Origin: Candolleomyces eurysporus
Taxonomy: Eukaryota; Basidiomycota; Agaricomycetes; Agaricales; Psathyrellaceae
Length of the DNA stretch: 64,000 bases
Direction: 5' to 3'
Assembly: GCA_027579435.1 (NCBI GenBank)
Contig: JANBPK010001066.1
Location: 1 to 64,000, forward strand
The notes beneath the pieces were generated by a model that was not told where the DNA came from, did no database searches, and worked only from the letters and a program-made list of their open reading frames with translations. Made by a program: the position numbers and the translations under genes. Positions 10,342 through 21,526 of the stretch are shown here, one piece after another. The first letter of the stretch is position 1; every line of letters starts with the position of its first letter.

Positions 10342-12417
10342 ATGCCAATCTCAGTGCCAAACATCGTCTCTCTCGACTCTGGCAGCGAAATTTCGACATA
10401 CTCGGAGATCGCACTTGTGAGTAGATTTGGAATGTGTCCCTTTCCAATTAATTTACCCTTTGTAGTTACTATCAAAGGGATCAGCCCTTACCAAGGCCGA
10501 GCTCGGCACCCTGTTACTCGTTGCAAGACAAGAAGGACCGTTCAGCGTCGAGGCATTCAAAACAGCCCTCCCAATCCTCAGTAGCACTCCACCCCAAACA
10601 GGAGACCTTCACTCCGTCAAGACGCTAAAGGGCAACTATGTCGTTTGTCTAGCCATGCACGCGTGCCACCATGTGCTGAACATGAGCGATTCAGATGCAC
10701 GAGGGGCCGACGCCGCCAAGGAGCTTTCGCAACTGCTCGAATCAAACTGGTCGAACATCACCCCCTGGCTTCAACATCTGTATTGGATCATACAAGACGA
10801 CAGCCTTCCGGATAGCTCGAGGAAGGGTGTCATGGACACGTTGAGGAAGTTTCTATTCTCAACGCTCACGCTCCGCCATCTCAACAAGGCCACTTTCTTT
10901 GGCGACGATAGCACCGCCTTCCTTGTTCTTCACTGCCTCCTTCTGATCGGCCAATCCAAAGCAGAGACTCTCACTACGCCGCATGGATCCGAGAAAGGGT
11001 GTCTAGGTGTCTGCACCTTCGCATTGTACGCCGACGACCCTATCGGAAGGGAAACCTTGCAGCAATATTTGCTGCACGACCCGAGCCCGGACTTGCGTTT
11101 TCGCTTTGCATGCGCAGCAGCCGGACTGCTGCACGAAATGGAAACACGTTCCAATAGCGGGGAGTGGGGCCGTCACACTATTTTCACCCATGCGGCTGCC
11201 ATCTTGAAATTGCTTCGGCTTCTCACTTTCGACGAGGCTGGCTGGCGTCACGTCCTTTCCGTTGAGGGCGTTCGCCTGATTTTCCAGATCCTTTCGGAGC
11301 ACGTCCTCTATGACGACGGCTCAAGCAAATCCTTTGAGATGGCCGTCGCCAGGGTCTGTCATGAAGCTTTCGACTGGATCCGGGATGAACCGACCTATAC
11401 CAACCTCAAGATTGAACAAGCGCTGGGGAAGGGTACTGCATTATGGATGGCTTTCAGCGTTTGCTCAATGTGCGCAGTCAGAGACCTGGACTCTTCCGCT
11501 TACGAATCTGATCTTGACTTCGCAATCGCCCATACATCTCATTTGCTTGCCCTTCCGGGAGTGGAAAGGTCCATCCAGAAGACGAAACAATCCGTTTTGC
11601 GAAACGGACCGCCGCAGTCAAGACAGCCGATTCCACCAACAAGCATTCTTCTGGAAAAATGGGAACACCTCGACGAAAATGTCCATCGTGGTACTGCTTG
11701 CCTCAAGAAAGCAATCCCCCATATACCATGTGGTAACTTGAATGTAAGTCGATGTATTTCCTTACCGCATCCACAGCAACTGACCCCCAACGATAGCACA
11801 CCCATGGTACTACAAACATTGATCTCAAAACCTGTTCTGGGTGCCATTTTATGGTGTATTGCTCTGCAGACTGCCAGAGAGAAGATTGGGTTTGCTTCCA
11901 CAGAGCTGAGTGCAAGGCTATGGGTGAAATATATCGAGGTTGGGCCAAATTTTGTTTTTTCTCACCAATCCATCTACTTACGACAATATCGATAGTTCGC
12001 AGGAGGCACTGCTCGTGGCCATCTTATGAAACCCGAAAGCATTACTACTCCTTGATCCAGTACTCGGTCAGAGCAGGCCGATGGATCCTCCCGCTCACAG
12101 ACCTGACGGGGAAGGCCGTCATCGCTTGTGTTGACCAAGTCACTCGTCGCATTGAACGTCACGAATTTGAGGCTGGGGATAAAGCTCTTCAGCATGCCTC
12201 TCTTTGCTCGCAACCCCCCTATCTTAATGATCGCATGGAAGCCTTCATTCACGCATCGATGGAGCCCAATCGTGTGATTGTTGAATCCACGTTCAGGTAT
12301 GGAAACGAAGATATTGTGGTTGTTGGACTTGTGGGACGTGTTGCGAATCTTCAATCTTTACGACTGCTGAATGTCTTCTTCCATTTTTGCATGCCGAATG
12401 CTCTTATTATTAGTTGA
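10342..12417 (+). CDS. MYND zinc-finger protein (638 aa)
   Basis: Four exons: 10342..10416, 10466..11743, 11797..11938, 11996..12417, joined by introns of 49, 53 and 57 bp with GT...AG ends and matching phases. The first ~450 residues form an alpha-helical, Leu-rich region without a named domain. Residues ~450-500 are a MYND finger: C-G-N-L-N, HTHG, then TCSGCHFMVYCSADCQ, EDW and HRAEC. MYND fingers bind zinc and usually mediate protein-protein contacts. A C-terminal region of about 145 residues follows. The layout (helical N-part, late MYND, C-tail) is common in an Agaricomycete-expanded family of unknown role. The 57-bp third intron is in frame and stop-free, so retention is possible. It converges with the bZIP gene to the right. 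Confidence 0.85.
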
Positions 12418-12725
12418 ATTACAAATGTATTCCGAGTGCTTCGAATTCCCTGTTCCCCTCCGCCTTTGCCTTTGATCACCTTCTTGTCAAATTGTATGAC
12501 CTCACCGCAGGTCTGACGAACGACGTCCAATATAATCAAGAGATCTATTATATACAGGGCAATATGTAGCGGAATAATATGGTGAGGCATATACACGAGA
12601 CAAATATACAGTTGGGCCTTTGCATAGTGCGGTCCATCTACAGCAAAAAATCAAGAATAGATAGTAGCAAAAAGTGTGGGCTACACGTCAATTGTGAGAG
12701 CCCGGTCGACAGATCGCTAATCAAC

Positions 12726-13855
12726 TTAAATGCCTCTGGCCCCAAGGGCATCCGCCGTGACCTTTGCTGCACACTCTAAAGACCATCTGCTTCTTTTATG
12801 AGCTCGTCGAGGTGCGCCAAAGGCTTGTGACCTGATGATAGCCACTGCGGACGACGAGGGGTCCAGAGGTGATGCAGATCTTGATCGAGTTTGTCTCTTG
12901 CACTCCAAGGTCGAGCTATCGCCGTTCGCATGATCATGACCGGAGGAAGACGCACGGTCGACCGTGCCCCCAGGGCAGGAGGTGGGTGCGCTGTGAGCTC
13001 CCACTTCTCCATGGCGCAGGGAGTGCTGTCCAAGTAAGATCCCTTGTGAGTGCCCGGGAACGATGGCAAGTGGACCGGAAGTTGGGATGCTAGCTTCGTT
13101 ACAATCGGAGAGTGCATAAAGGCTGGTTTGAGGTAACCAGTAATTTTCCTGGTTGTTGGGTGCATCAAAGGGTTGGCTGGGTAAGGACGTCTCGGGTGTG
13201 AGGTGACCAGGGTGATGCGTCCGAGGGAGAGCATATGCCCCAGGGATTATCTCCGGGGCCAGGAATTGCTGCGAGCTTCGGTGGGGATTCTGGTACGAGT
13301 TGTAATCAAGGCAATTGTATTGTGTGAGATTGATGTGAGTTAGATTGGGGTCAGGATATGATATTGAAGAGGTTTGGTCATCGTGAGACTGCTCTAAACC
13401 TGCCGGGTTTCTTGTGTCTGCTCCGTACGCGAGAGCTAGCGGATACTGCAGCACTGGAGTCGTGATTATGTTGAACTCTTCCGGGATCCAGTCGGAAGGT
13501 ACGAGCATGTAGCACCTGCCACACGTCTCGAATACCCAATGGAGTTGAGAAGCATACGTTTTGTAATGTTAAATGTTGGGTTTCTGCGCGTGAGTCACGA
13601 TAAGATTCTTGAAGCTGGACGACAACTGATTCGAGGCTGGTGACTGAGCTGCGATGAGGCATAAATTGAAATTGAAGTGGTAAAAAAATGCGTACCCGCC
13701 TCTTCAAGCTTTGCGATATAATTGGCACACTTTTTCCTGAAGGCAGCTTGGGCATCGGCATTCTTTCTTTTCCTCAAGGCCATTTCTGAGAGCCCGTCGC
13801 CTTCGACGGCATCATGAGGGCGCTTTGCCGAACGGGCGTTGAGTTTGTTTGGCAT
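12726..13855 (-). CDS. bZIP transcription factor
   Basis: ATG at 13,855. Exon 1 (13855..13696) encodes an N-terminal basic region with the bZIP signature N-x7-R (RKRKNADAQAAFRKKCA). A 52-bp intron (13,695..13,644) follows, and exon 2 starts the zipper: KLEEAVTSLESVVVQLQES has Leu at seven-residue steps. The long C-terminal part (frame ending with TAA at 12,726) is Ser/Pro/Asn/Tyr-rich with a basic patch (PRRAHKRSRWS), as in many fungal activators. The frame changes near 13,510-13,560 (from a VWQVLHAR-like stretch to PEEFNIITTP); no intron of normal size fits well, so one short intron or a frameshift remains unresolved. Probable nuclear DNA-binding regulator; target unknown. Confidence 0.75.
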
Positions 13856-14049
13856 AGGGATGGATTGGCGGTTAAAATGACTTTGAAAGAGGATGAGGAG
13901 AATTATCAGATATCGAGATGCCAAGCCCCATCCTCCTACTGGCAAGTGCAGGGTCAAATTATTTGATGATGGCGCTTTACGCCGCCTAGCCTTGCCGAAC
14001 TAAGTGAATATGTTTCCCACACTGCGGCCTGGAGGGTGGGCCTCCAGCC

Positions 14050-15120
14050 ATCGTACTTCCATGGTTTTATTGATCATCTGCAAAGAGTGTCAGAATCCAA
14101 GGGTGAGCTCTATGCAAGCAAAGGGTGACTTCGGGAACACCGGCCGTGTTTGCGGGTGCTTCAGAGCGGTATCGGGCTTTTGAGGTGCGTCGAACAGATG
14201 CCTGGCTCGCCTTGTCCCAGCACTGAGCAGTCGAACACGTAGGAAGAGTGACGAAAAGAGAATGAGGAGGCTCAGAAGAGTACTCTGAACGCACTCTGTC
14301 CTGCTGACAAGTCCACAGTCTAGGCGATCTGTACCTGAAGGGGTGAGTGGAAGGGACATTATTTCTTGCTCCTGGTGCTGATTTAAGGATGCAATTAGGC
14401 AGTTATAACCTTTATGGTCAATGGAGAGTCGATATGAGGCTCCAGCCTGTTTTCTAATCATCCTAACAGACTGTGGTTCATCGGTTCTCGTCCCAGTCCG
14501 CTAGCGTGGCTCATTCGAGGACAGATCCTCCTTGTGATTGACCCTGCACATAGCCTCGAACCTCTCGTGGTGAAGTTGTCATTGGTACTTGCACCGTTTC
14601 AGTCCTAACAGTTCTCCCACATTCTCTACGTTCCAATGGCTAAATTGGTCAACCAGCTTCCGTTCCCGATAGCCCACGCAATTATGCCTGCAAGACCTGT
14701 TACAGCAAAGTTCGCTATGCACCCCGTCGCTCAAGCGCTCTTGGAGGGCTGGAATGCCACCTTTCTATCTGCTCCATGGGTTCTTCAAAACCTAGTATCA
14801 GGTCTGAGCCCCCCACGACAGCCAGTGGTCCTCCACAAGCAGCATTTGAGGTTCCGTCCTATCGCAGGTACGTTTCAAAACATTGTTCTCTTCCTTGACC
14901 CTGGTCGTTGGCTGAACCATCCGTTTGCTCTGCGCTCAGTCATCACTCCCTCCCTCAATCCAGCTCCATGCCGAGTAATGAAGGGGAGTGTTCGTCGTGC
15001 AACACATTCCATTTGGATTATTCCGCATGCATGTCACCTCCACCCTACGGTCTGCTTGTCCAAACTGTTCAATTCCTCAGGTGTTGCGCCTCAAATGTTA
15101 CTCTTCTTGACTGCGAGACC
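14050..15120 (+). repeat. Dispersed repeat family R, copy 3
   Basis: Shares the family blocks CTTGTCCCAGCACTGAGCAG, CTGACAAGTCCA, CCTGAAGGGGTGAGTGG, and ends in the TGTCCAAACTGTTCAATTCC unit near 15,060. More diverged than copies 1 and 5. It lies about 200 bp upstream of the bZIP start codon. Confidence 0.7.
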
Positions 15121-15192
15121 ACCGGAACATTTATCATAGTAGATTAAAAATTAAAATAGAAAGTAAAGCATAATTTTTTCAAGCTTGTGACG

Positions 15193-15633
15193 CTAGTTCT
15201 GTTGATTCCCTTCCTCAACGTGACTGCTGCCCTCACCCGACCCGGAAGCCACTGACGCCCACTGCTCCTGACGCTCTTGCTCCTGTAGTTGCTGTCGAAG
15301 GCCCATGATAACCCTCACCGCCCTGTTCAATCCAATTTGTTGATCCTCCACTCGAGAGCGCAGTGTACGGTTCTCCTGTTGGCTGGCTGGTGAATAAAAG
15401 AAATCGGATTAACTAGCAAACAAACGGGCCTCTTTCAGTTCCTCTATTTCCTGACGAGCCATGTAGAGGTCCATGGATTGGGTGTGGACTCTGACATAAC
15501 CTTCATTTCTCTGAAAAGGGCATCGAGTTGCTTTGAGAAAATTTTTGGACGACCAGCATGTACCACCAACCTTGACCTCAGAATCCGAAGCTTGGGACAC
15601 ATCCTGCAAAGAGACGACGACGAAATCTTCCAT
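15193..15633 (-). CDS. Small coiled-coil protein (unrecognised)
   Basis: ATG at 15,633 (MEDFVVVSLQDVSQ), TAG at 15,195-15,193. A 60-bp in-frame intron is likely after SDSEVK (GTTGGT...TTTTCAG). A second short intron must remove the stop near 15,414 before ENRTLRSRVEDQQIG; its exact ends are uncertain (a 39-bp intron fits the phase). The predicted protein is about 110-130 residues, largely charged helix: IEELKE, then RTLRSRVEDQQIGLNRAV and LRQQLQEQERQEQW, followed by a Ser/Gly-rich tail. It could be a dimerising partner or a small regulator; no DNA-binding domain is seen. Confidence 0.5.
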
Positions 15634-15749
15634 AGAATTAGTCGGAGTGTTGGTATCGTAATAGTGGGTACGCAGAAGTAGATGTAGAAGACAGGGTGCG
15701 GGGAATTGAAGGTGCTGAACCTTTATAGGGTGTGACAAATGACACGAAG

Positions 15750-16120
15750 CCACCGAACGAACCTGTGCCACAGGTCTTAGCCCTCAGGAGAGCCTGGGAA
15801 TATGAGGGAAGGGCGGCTTGGACCGACAAGATTCGACGGATTGGAGGAATTGGCCAGATTGGACACGGCCGTTGTGATAGAGTCGATATCGAGCGGAATG
15901 CATTGCATGATGGAGGGAGACCACACCTTGTTAACCACTGGAATGTGAACTGAGGCAAGAGGGCGGCTCAGCCAGGCTCAACGAANGGGGGGGTCATGCT
16001 CACCTATGGTATTAAGGAGGCCGCCTTTCGTCCAAGTTTTCAGGTGGGCAGGTAGGTCGACGATGCAAGGTCCCAATCAGGCAGCACCATCCAACGTCAA
16101 ACATGCACCCAAGACCAGAC
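15750..16120 (-). repeat. Dispersed repeat family R, fragment 8 (reverse orientation)
   Basis: Read on the minus strand it follows the 8,060-8,400 part of copy 1: GTCGACCTACCTGCCCACC, TGAAAACTTGGACGAAAGG, GTGGTTAACAAGGTGTGGTC and the TGTCCAATCTGGCCAATTCC units. It includes the N at 15,986 beside a G run. Confidence 0.6.
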
Positions 16121-16930
16121 CGGTGACGCCAGAGTCCCCTGGAAACCGAACAAGAGAAACCTGACCTCCTAGTCGCCGAAAAGGTCGTAGCTGCATAGCT
16201 GAATCCTTGAATGAGCAGCTGGAGCCCGGAGCAAAAGAGCATCTACTTACACTTCAGGTGCGGATACCGCTTGGGTCTTAGGACTGGTAGCAAATCAGGG
16301 CGTGGTCATGGATCCGTTCTGGATCTCCTTCCTCCCTTTTCCTTCCTGATCCTGCGAGTTCCAATTCAGATCCTTGGTCAACGCACCTCGACAACCTGAT
16401 CCTGCCGGAGCACCCGCAAACCTCGAGTTCACCAGCCGCTTGCATACCGCATTGCCTGCAGACTCGAAGACTTTTAAAAGTTCGTCAATGAAGATACGGG
16501 GACAGAGGAAAACAATTCAATGGACGAGGTGCGTAGAGGAACCGGAGAAGTGCTTGCCCATTGCAGAGGAAATCATTGTTGTGGTATATTTATTTGACGT
16601 ATATATCCATCTTTCTTGCGCCGTCCGTCCGCTCTGGTCCGAATTTTCGTGTCGGGCGTTCTATAACTGCAAATAAATGAGCCGGAATAGCGACTCGAGT
16701 AACTTCCTGCACAATATTCGTCCTGTCCAACTTTGGTCCAACTGGCAGGTGGGCCCAGATCTGGAGGAGTTGTCACCATCGAATTTCCATTGTCTCGAAG
16801 AATATAGAGATAGAATGCCACTGATGCACATACACTAGCGGCCGTTTCCAGTCTTCCTATATAGAACTCGCTCAAGTGGCCACGCACTGTTGTTTAGCTC
16901 CCGGCTATATCCTTCTCCAACTCCGGATCC

Positions 16931-17275
16931 ATGGCTTCTCATGACCAGGCCGCCGCCCCACCGCTTTCCGACGACATAGTGAATGAAGTTGTATTGTTGA
17001 TGGACCGTGACCCACGGTCTCTCACGGCCGCTGCTCTTGTGTCCAAAGCCTTCAACTACTCCAGCCGCAACATTCTGTTCTTCAAGGTTCAAGTTGGTGA
17101 TTTGCATAGACTTCAGCAGCTTGCGTCGTTGCTCAAATCTAAGCACTGTACCATTCCACGAGCAATTAACTCCCTCCAGATCATCCTAAAGGATTGGGAC
17201 AAGTTGAAGCCACTCGGCTGGCGGACTATTAGAAGGACCAGTGGCGCAATCAACTGCATCCTCGCGCATTTTTGA
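16931..17275 (+). pseudogene. F-box-like protein, N-terminal fragment
   Basis: 114 residues from ATG 16,931. PPLSDDIVNEVVLLM...TAAALVSKAFNYSSR resembles the F-box fold found at the start of many Agaricomycete proteins, followed by LFFKVQVGD and a short leucine-rich segment (LHRLQQLASLLKS). F-box proteins are SCF ubiquitin-ligase adaptors. The frame ends abruptly at TGA 17,273-17,275, and the C-terminal repeats expected of a 400-600-residue family member are absent, so it is probably truncated. Its end overlaps an ORF on the other strand. Confidence 0.45.
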
Positions 17276-17602
17276 GTTCTCGTCTCCTCCCGGTTGGAGG
17301 CAGAATTTGCCCACCCTAAACCCATTCTTGAAGGCGCTCTCGAGTCCCATAACAATAGGTCCAAGGTCGGTAGAGTGTGGAACGATCCCGTTGCCAGACA
17401 CGGCTGTCGTTGCTCCAGTCAAAGGTTGCTGCTTCTCCCAACTCCACCCAGGCTGGATCGAGCCCTGTACGGCGATACGAGGATAGTCATCCATGCGGGA
17501 AACTTCCCCAAGAGTAAGAGTCTCAAAGTATAGCTTCAAGTAGCAACGGTAAGAGGGAGGAGTCGAATAGGCTAGAAAGTCGGTCATTGCGGCTCGGAAC
17601 AA
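17186..17602 (-). CDS. Hypothetical protein fragment
   Basis: A 138-codon open frame with coding-like composition: Pro/Gly/Trp-containing stretches (GSIQPGWSWEKQQPL) and few rare codons. It overlaps the end of the F-box-like frame on the other strand. No family recognised; it may be one exon of a gene disrupted on either side. Confidence 0.35.
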   Translation of the reverse strand: MFRAAMTDFLAYSTPPSYRCYLKLYFETLTLGEVSRMDDYPRIAVQGSIQPGWSWEKQQPLTGATTAVSGNGIVPHSTDLGPIVMGLESAFKNGFRVGKFCLQPGGDENSKMREDAVDCATGPSNSPPAEWLQLVPIL

Positions 17603-18426
17603 AGAGCTGCAGAGATCGATGTCGAAAGGAGCATGTACTCACTCGCTTTATAGCCTTGCATTCGTTTTATTTTTGCAATATTTTTCAAGAGGTTAACGGG
17701 CTCCTAGACTCCTCTCTGCCCCACATAATCCAGGGTCAAAACATGAGGATGGTGCGCTACGAAAGAACCTTCTCTGAGTTCCTGAATCCTCTGCCCATTG
17801 CAACTTATCAGCACGAAAGGAGGAGAGGTTATTTTGTTTTACCAGCTAAAATTGATGTCTGATCCCATATATATCTTGTCTCTTCTCTCCGCGACGTAGG
17901 ACGTTCAGGGTCGAAAGATGCAAAGCTTACACCAATTGACAATAAGTTTTTCGATCAAGTTCCCGAGTCTGCTCATTCGAACTCCTTGCACGAGATATGC
18001 CATGGACATTCTTTTTTACCAGCAGAGCTCATAAATATTCTTCAGCGCCTCGGATCGTCGGAGGCGCTGCGCCAAAAAGCCAAGAGCGCGCCTTCCGGGC
18101 GGCAGACCGGCCGGTGTCACAAATACAAGCAAACACAGTGTTCGACTTGGAAATGGCCTCGTTGCAGAAACCCTGAGTTATCAGGGAAAGGGGGGTTCCC
18201 CAACAGATTTATCCCAGACAATCGCCCATCTGACATGTCCAATCTGTCCAATCCAGGTTGAGAGAAGATGATCCATATAGGGATTCATGTGAACAGTGGC
18301 TAACTGACCCTGCTATTTGCTTTTGTTGTCAAGTCCAAATACAAGCATATAAGTACCTGAGCCCTGAAACCAGGCACAACAACTAGTTGACGTCTCTTCT
18401 CTTGCCAGACCTAGCATTCTTAACAT
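17603..18426. other. Intergenic, with a small hairpin
   Basis: No gene recognised. At 18,043-18,069 there is a perfect 8-bp inverted repeat (CAGCGCCT / AGGCGCTG) with an 11-nt loop. Near 18,234-18,255 a pair of TGTCCAATC units like those of family R occurs. The region just before 18,427 should hold the promoter of the next gene. Confidence 0.25.
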
Positions 18427-18910
18427 ATGGCAATCGACATGGTACAAGTTTCAATGGTATGACCTTGTTTGTTGCTGACTAACGGGGTCTAACTGATTGC
18501 CATCCCAAAAGCGTCAATCTAACCGAAACTCTCCCGTTGAATTCGTTCCTGAAATCGTCGCCCTCGAGCTGGCAAGCATGCATCTTGGAATCGTTCATCA
18601 GCTCAGCATCGTGTCCCAAATTTATTCCGAGTTTTTGCATAATTTTGAAGAGTCAGGCAGGTTGATAGGATCTGCAATTGATCTGCTGGAGAGCAACGAG
18701 GAATTTGAGGCAGCTCAGATCTTGCAAGGCGCTATCGCTTGTGGTACGTGCACACTTTTAGTGGACCAGCGCATTCTGCTTATAGATCCAGTTCAATACG
18801 CATCCATGTTTGGTTGCATCCAAAAGATCTACGAGGACATAGCGATGCTGAATACAAGGATGGAGAGGCCAGGCACTGGTACGGGCGTGATTAGGGGCAG
18901 GAGTCATTGA
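18427..18910 (+). CDS. Hypothetical helical protein (~142 aa)
   Basis: Two exons, 18427..18456 (ten codons, MAIDMVQVSM) and 18512..18910, with a 55-bp GT...AG intron in phase 0. The rest is a continuous frame rich in hydrophobic helix residues: VEFVPEIVALELASMHLGIV, SGRLIGSAIDLLE, VDQRILLIDPVQYASM. It has no clear signal peptide or membrane segment and no family recognised. The short first exon is inferred from the splice signals; without it no ATG precedes the conserved-looking start. Confidence 0.5.
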
Positions 18911-19413
18911 AATATTGCCCGAGATTAGTGCATAGCATGTTGAAATGACCTATTTTAATGTTTGTTGTCTACGGACGCGAGAATGAATAGAAATCTTAGC
19001 TATGGCAGGAGGCGTCGCATTAGATTGGTGCAAGATCAATGAAAACGGCCTTGGCTTGGCGGAAAGGCTCCGCGCTAGATATGGGCTTGCTTTCATGAGA
19101 TTTGAAGACCTGTCAAACTTCCGTCTTACCTTTCACGAGCTTGACTCTTGAATATGTTGGGCGGAAGGGCAGCAACCAATGTATCGACGCCCAATGAGGC
19201 GTGGAAGCGAAATCTCAGCCATTCATATTTTTACTTTAACACGTTAAGATCGAGTGTGTCTGAATCTATAGTTCAACTAATATCGCCTCATTCTGTGCAT
19301 ATTCCCTACGCGGAGACGTCGAGCGAATCCGAAAATGGGCGTCGTCAATGGTCCGTCTAAGGATACTCGGCTGGGTAAACGTGAGAATACATTGACATCC
19401 TTGGTAATTGGAC

Positions 19414-19590
19414 GATGGTCAATGCGACACATTCGACATTCAACAATGGCCAATGCGACACATTCGACATTTGACAACGGCCAACGCGACACATTCGACA
19501 TTTGACAACAGCCAATGTGACACATCCGACACTCGACACTGGCTAACGCAACACATCGACACTCACACAGTCGACACTTGACACCGCGAC
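19414..19590 (+). repeat. Minisatellite, unit about 31-33 bp
   Basis: Five to six imperfect units of the form GGCCAATGCGACACATTCGA followed by CATTTGACAAC. A related unit in reverse orientation lies at about 32,960-33,015 (TGTCGAATGTGTCGC...), so the motif is dispersed as well as tandem. Confidence 0.75.
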
Positions 19591-19950
19591 CAATCCAATG
19601 ATAGCCGCCTTTGTAACTGGAGGGTCTCCCATACATGCGAATAATTGAGCCGTCCTGCCTGGGCATAATTGGAATTAAATATTGAACCAATAAGAGTGCT
19701 GTGAGGAGTGGGAGAATCGGGGGAGGCTGGAGAAGCACAGCAAGGGCGGAACTGTGACGGCGTGGGGAAGATTAGGGCAGAAATAACAACTGGGACCGAC
19801 CTTTTACTCGTAGCGGGCAGTTGATGCTCGTCGTCCAGAGAAGGGTCAGTGGTAGTGAGAATTGTAGTGTCGTCTACATCAAGAGCCTGTGTGCATATGC
19901 GGAACCGCGTGTTGCGAGGCCTCCGAGCTCTTTGAGTACATTGCGCACAG
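19563..19950 (-). CDS. Possible hypothetical coding fragment
   Basis: A minus-strand frame ending with TGA at 19,565-19,563 reads ALDVDDTTILTTTDPSLDDE, then a Ser/Pro-rich stretch. It has coding-like composition but no start or intron structure could be fixed. It overlaps the upstream edge of the minisatellite. Confidence 0.25.
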
Positions 19951-20240
19951 TGATCATGAAATGGGTATGAGGAGTGAATGGACGCTTGCCTGCTCCATTA
20001 TTGGGATCCGAGTAGGCGATACGACTTGGCCATGGTCTTAAAACACCAAACATAAGCAGTTCAAAGGTTGTATATAGTTCCATGTATGTGGGTGTAAATA
20101 TTGATGTCTAATATGCAGGAGTATCATCCAAGAAATCTATGTATCATCCAAGAAATTTAGCGTAAGGCTGTATGCCCTTGAGGTGGGTTTCAAGTGGCTG
20201 ACAACTTGAAAGCGGACGTGTTTTGTTGGCTCGATGGCCA

Positions 20241-21198
20241 TCACTCAGGGAGCTTTGGCAGCTCAATGGGTGCTGGGTGGTTCACCAAGGAGTGGTTCAC
20301 CAAGGGGTGTAACGATCTTGCCTGTCGGGCTGAGATTGAAGGGGAAAAATTTGGCGACGCCAGCTGCTGGGCCGTGCGAGGCTGCATGATGTCCCACAAC
20401 ATTTCAATTCGATCCTTGAGAACTGAGAATTCGTTACGCGTTGAAACCTCCATTTCCAACTGTTGTCGCATAAGGTCCCATAAAAATTCAATTTGACGAT
20501 GGAGGTTGTCGTATTCCGCTCGTGAAACACTCTTGGCGGGCATATCGGGGGGTAACAGTGACTCGGAAACTTCGCTTGGCACAATCGAAATATACTGGCT
20601 TTGTGGAGCAAACTCGACCTTGCTTGAAGACAACCACGAGTTAGAAAAGAACATCTGACTCTCCAGAATTGGACTTACAACGGATCAGAGGTTTCATAGT
20701 GGCAGGTCGCTCCTTTTGGTCTGGATAGGCAGGAGGAACAGGGCAGCGACCTATGATACAGTCAGAATGACTGGTCAAATTACTCTGGAAGACGACTGAA
20801 CCCACCTGTCACACCTCACCTTGCGCTGTGTGCACGCTATCAAGTTAAATGGCCATGTTATTCCCAGATCATCGTCCCAATTAAAAGGTAGATGGCTTAC
20901 AACGACAGCTCTTCTTCAGCCTTCTTCGACCGTGCGCAGCGCGAGTCGTACTGCGAGTCACACCGGCAGTGCAACTCGACTGGTCACCTTCAATCGGCGA
21001 ATGCCGTTTGCTTGCATCGTAGGGCTGTTGATGATTGTCATAAGCGCCCGGGATTGGAGCGCACCGTGAATCCAAAGAACCCCAGGCGTGGCTATGTGCG
21101 CTAGTCGGAAGATTGGCGCTTGTCCCAGAATCAACGGCCAGCACCTCTTCTAGCGGATCCTGATCTGAGAGAAGCTGTTGAATGGAGATGAAGGGCAT
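20241..21198 (-). CDS. Compact Zn2Cys6 binuclear-cluster transcription factor (260 aa)
   Basis: Four exons: 21198..20901, 20836..20806 (only 31 nt), 20750..20679 and 20622..20241, with introns of 64, 55 and 56 bp. All phases join. The DNA-binding cluster is assembled across three exons: Cys98, Cys101, Cys108, Cys114, Cys117 and Cys126, spacing C-x2-C-x6-C-x5-C-x2-C-x8-C, with the typical CxxCTQRKVRCD core. Six Cys bind two zinc ions and contact CGG-type sites. A Ser/Asp-rich region precedes it and a coiled-coil segment follows (AEYDNLHRQIEFLWDLMRQQ and a second helix). The large fungal-specific middle-homology domain of classic members is absent. Divergent from the SUN-domain gene at 21,527, with 328 bp between start codons. 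Confidence 0.85.
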
Positions 21199-21526
21199 CT
21201 TCCTTGGGTCTTGCGATTCAGAGTCGCAGGTCAGGGAGCAACTTGCAAACACCAGATCTGCCAAGGGATACGCTCGGCAGTACCCGTTTTGATCAAATTG
21301 TGCAACGGAAAGCGTGGTGCCACTCAATACATATTCCTCCAGTACTCCACGCCGGCAGATGTCATCTAACGACGCTGTTCCCATCCACGAGGGTTATCCA
21401 TCAGTAGATGTCCCCCTCAAGTCGTTCTTTGTCCGGCGGTCAACCTATTCTGCAAATGGCTTTGCTACCCCGAGCACCCGATGGTCAAACGAAGGGCCAT
21501 GTGCAAACAGAATACGATTATCCACA

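Noticed and set aside
18043..18069. Perfect 8-bp hairpin as a terminator or attachment site
   Set aside because: Intrinsic terminators do not apply to a fungal nuclear gene, and there is no integrase or duplicated site nearby; kept only as a note.
19277..19738. Cysteine-rich minus-strand ORF of 153 codons
   Set aside because: Its Cys-rich middle is the translated minisatellite; the pattern follows the 31-33-bp repeat, not a protein family.
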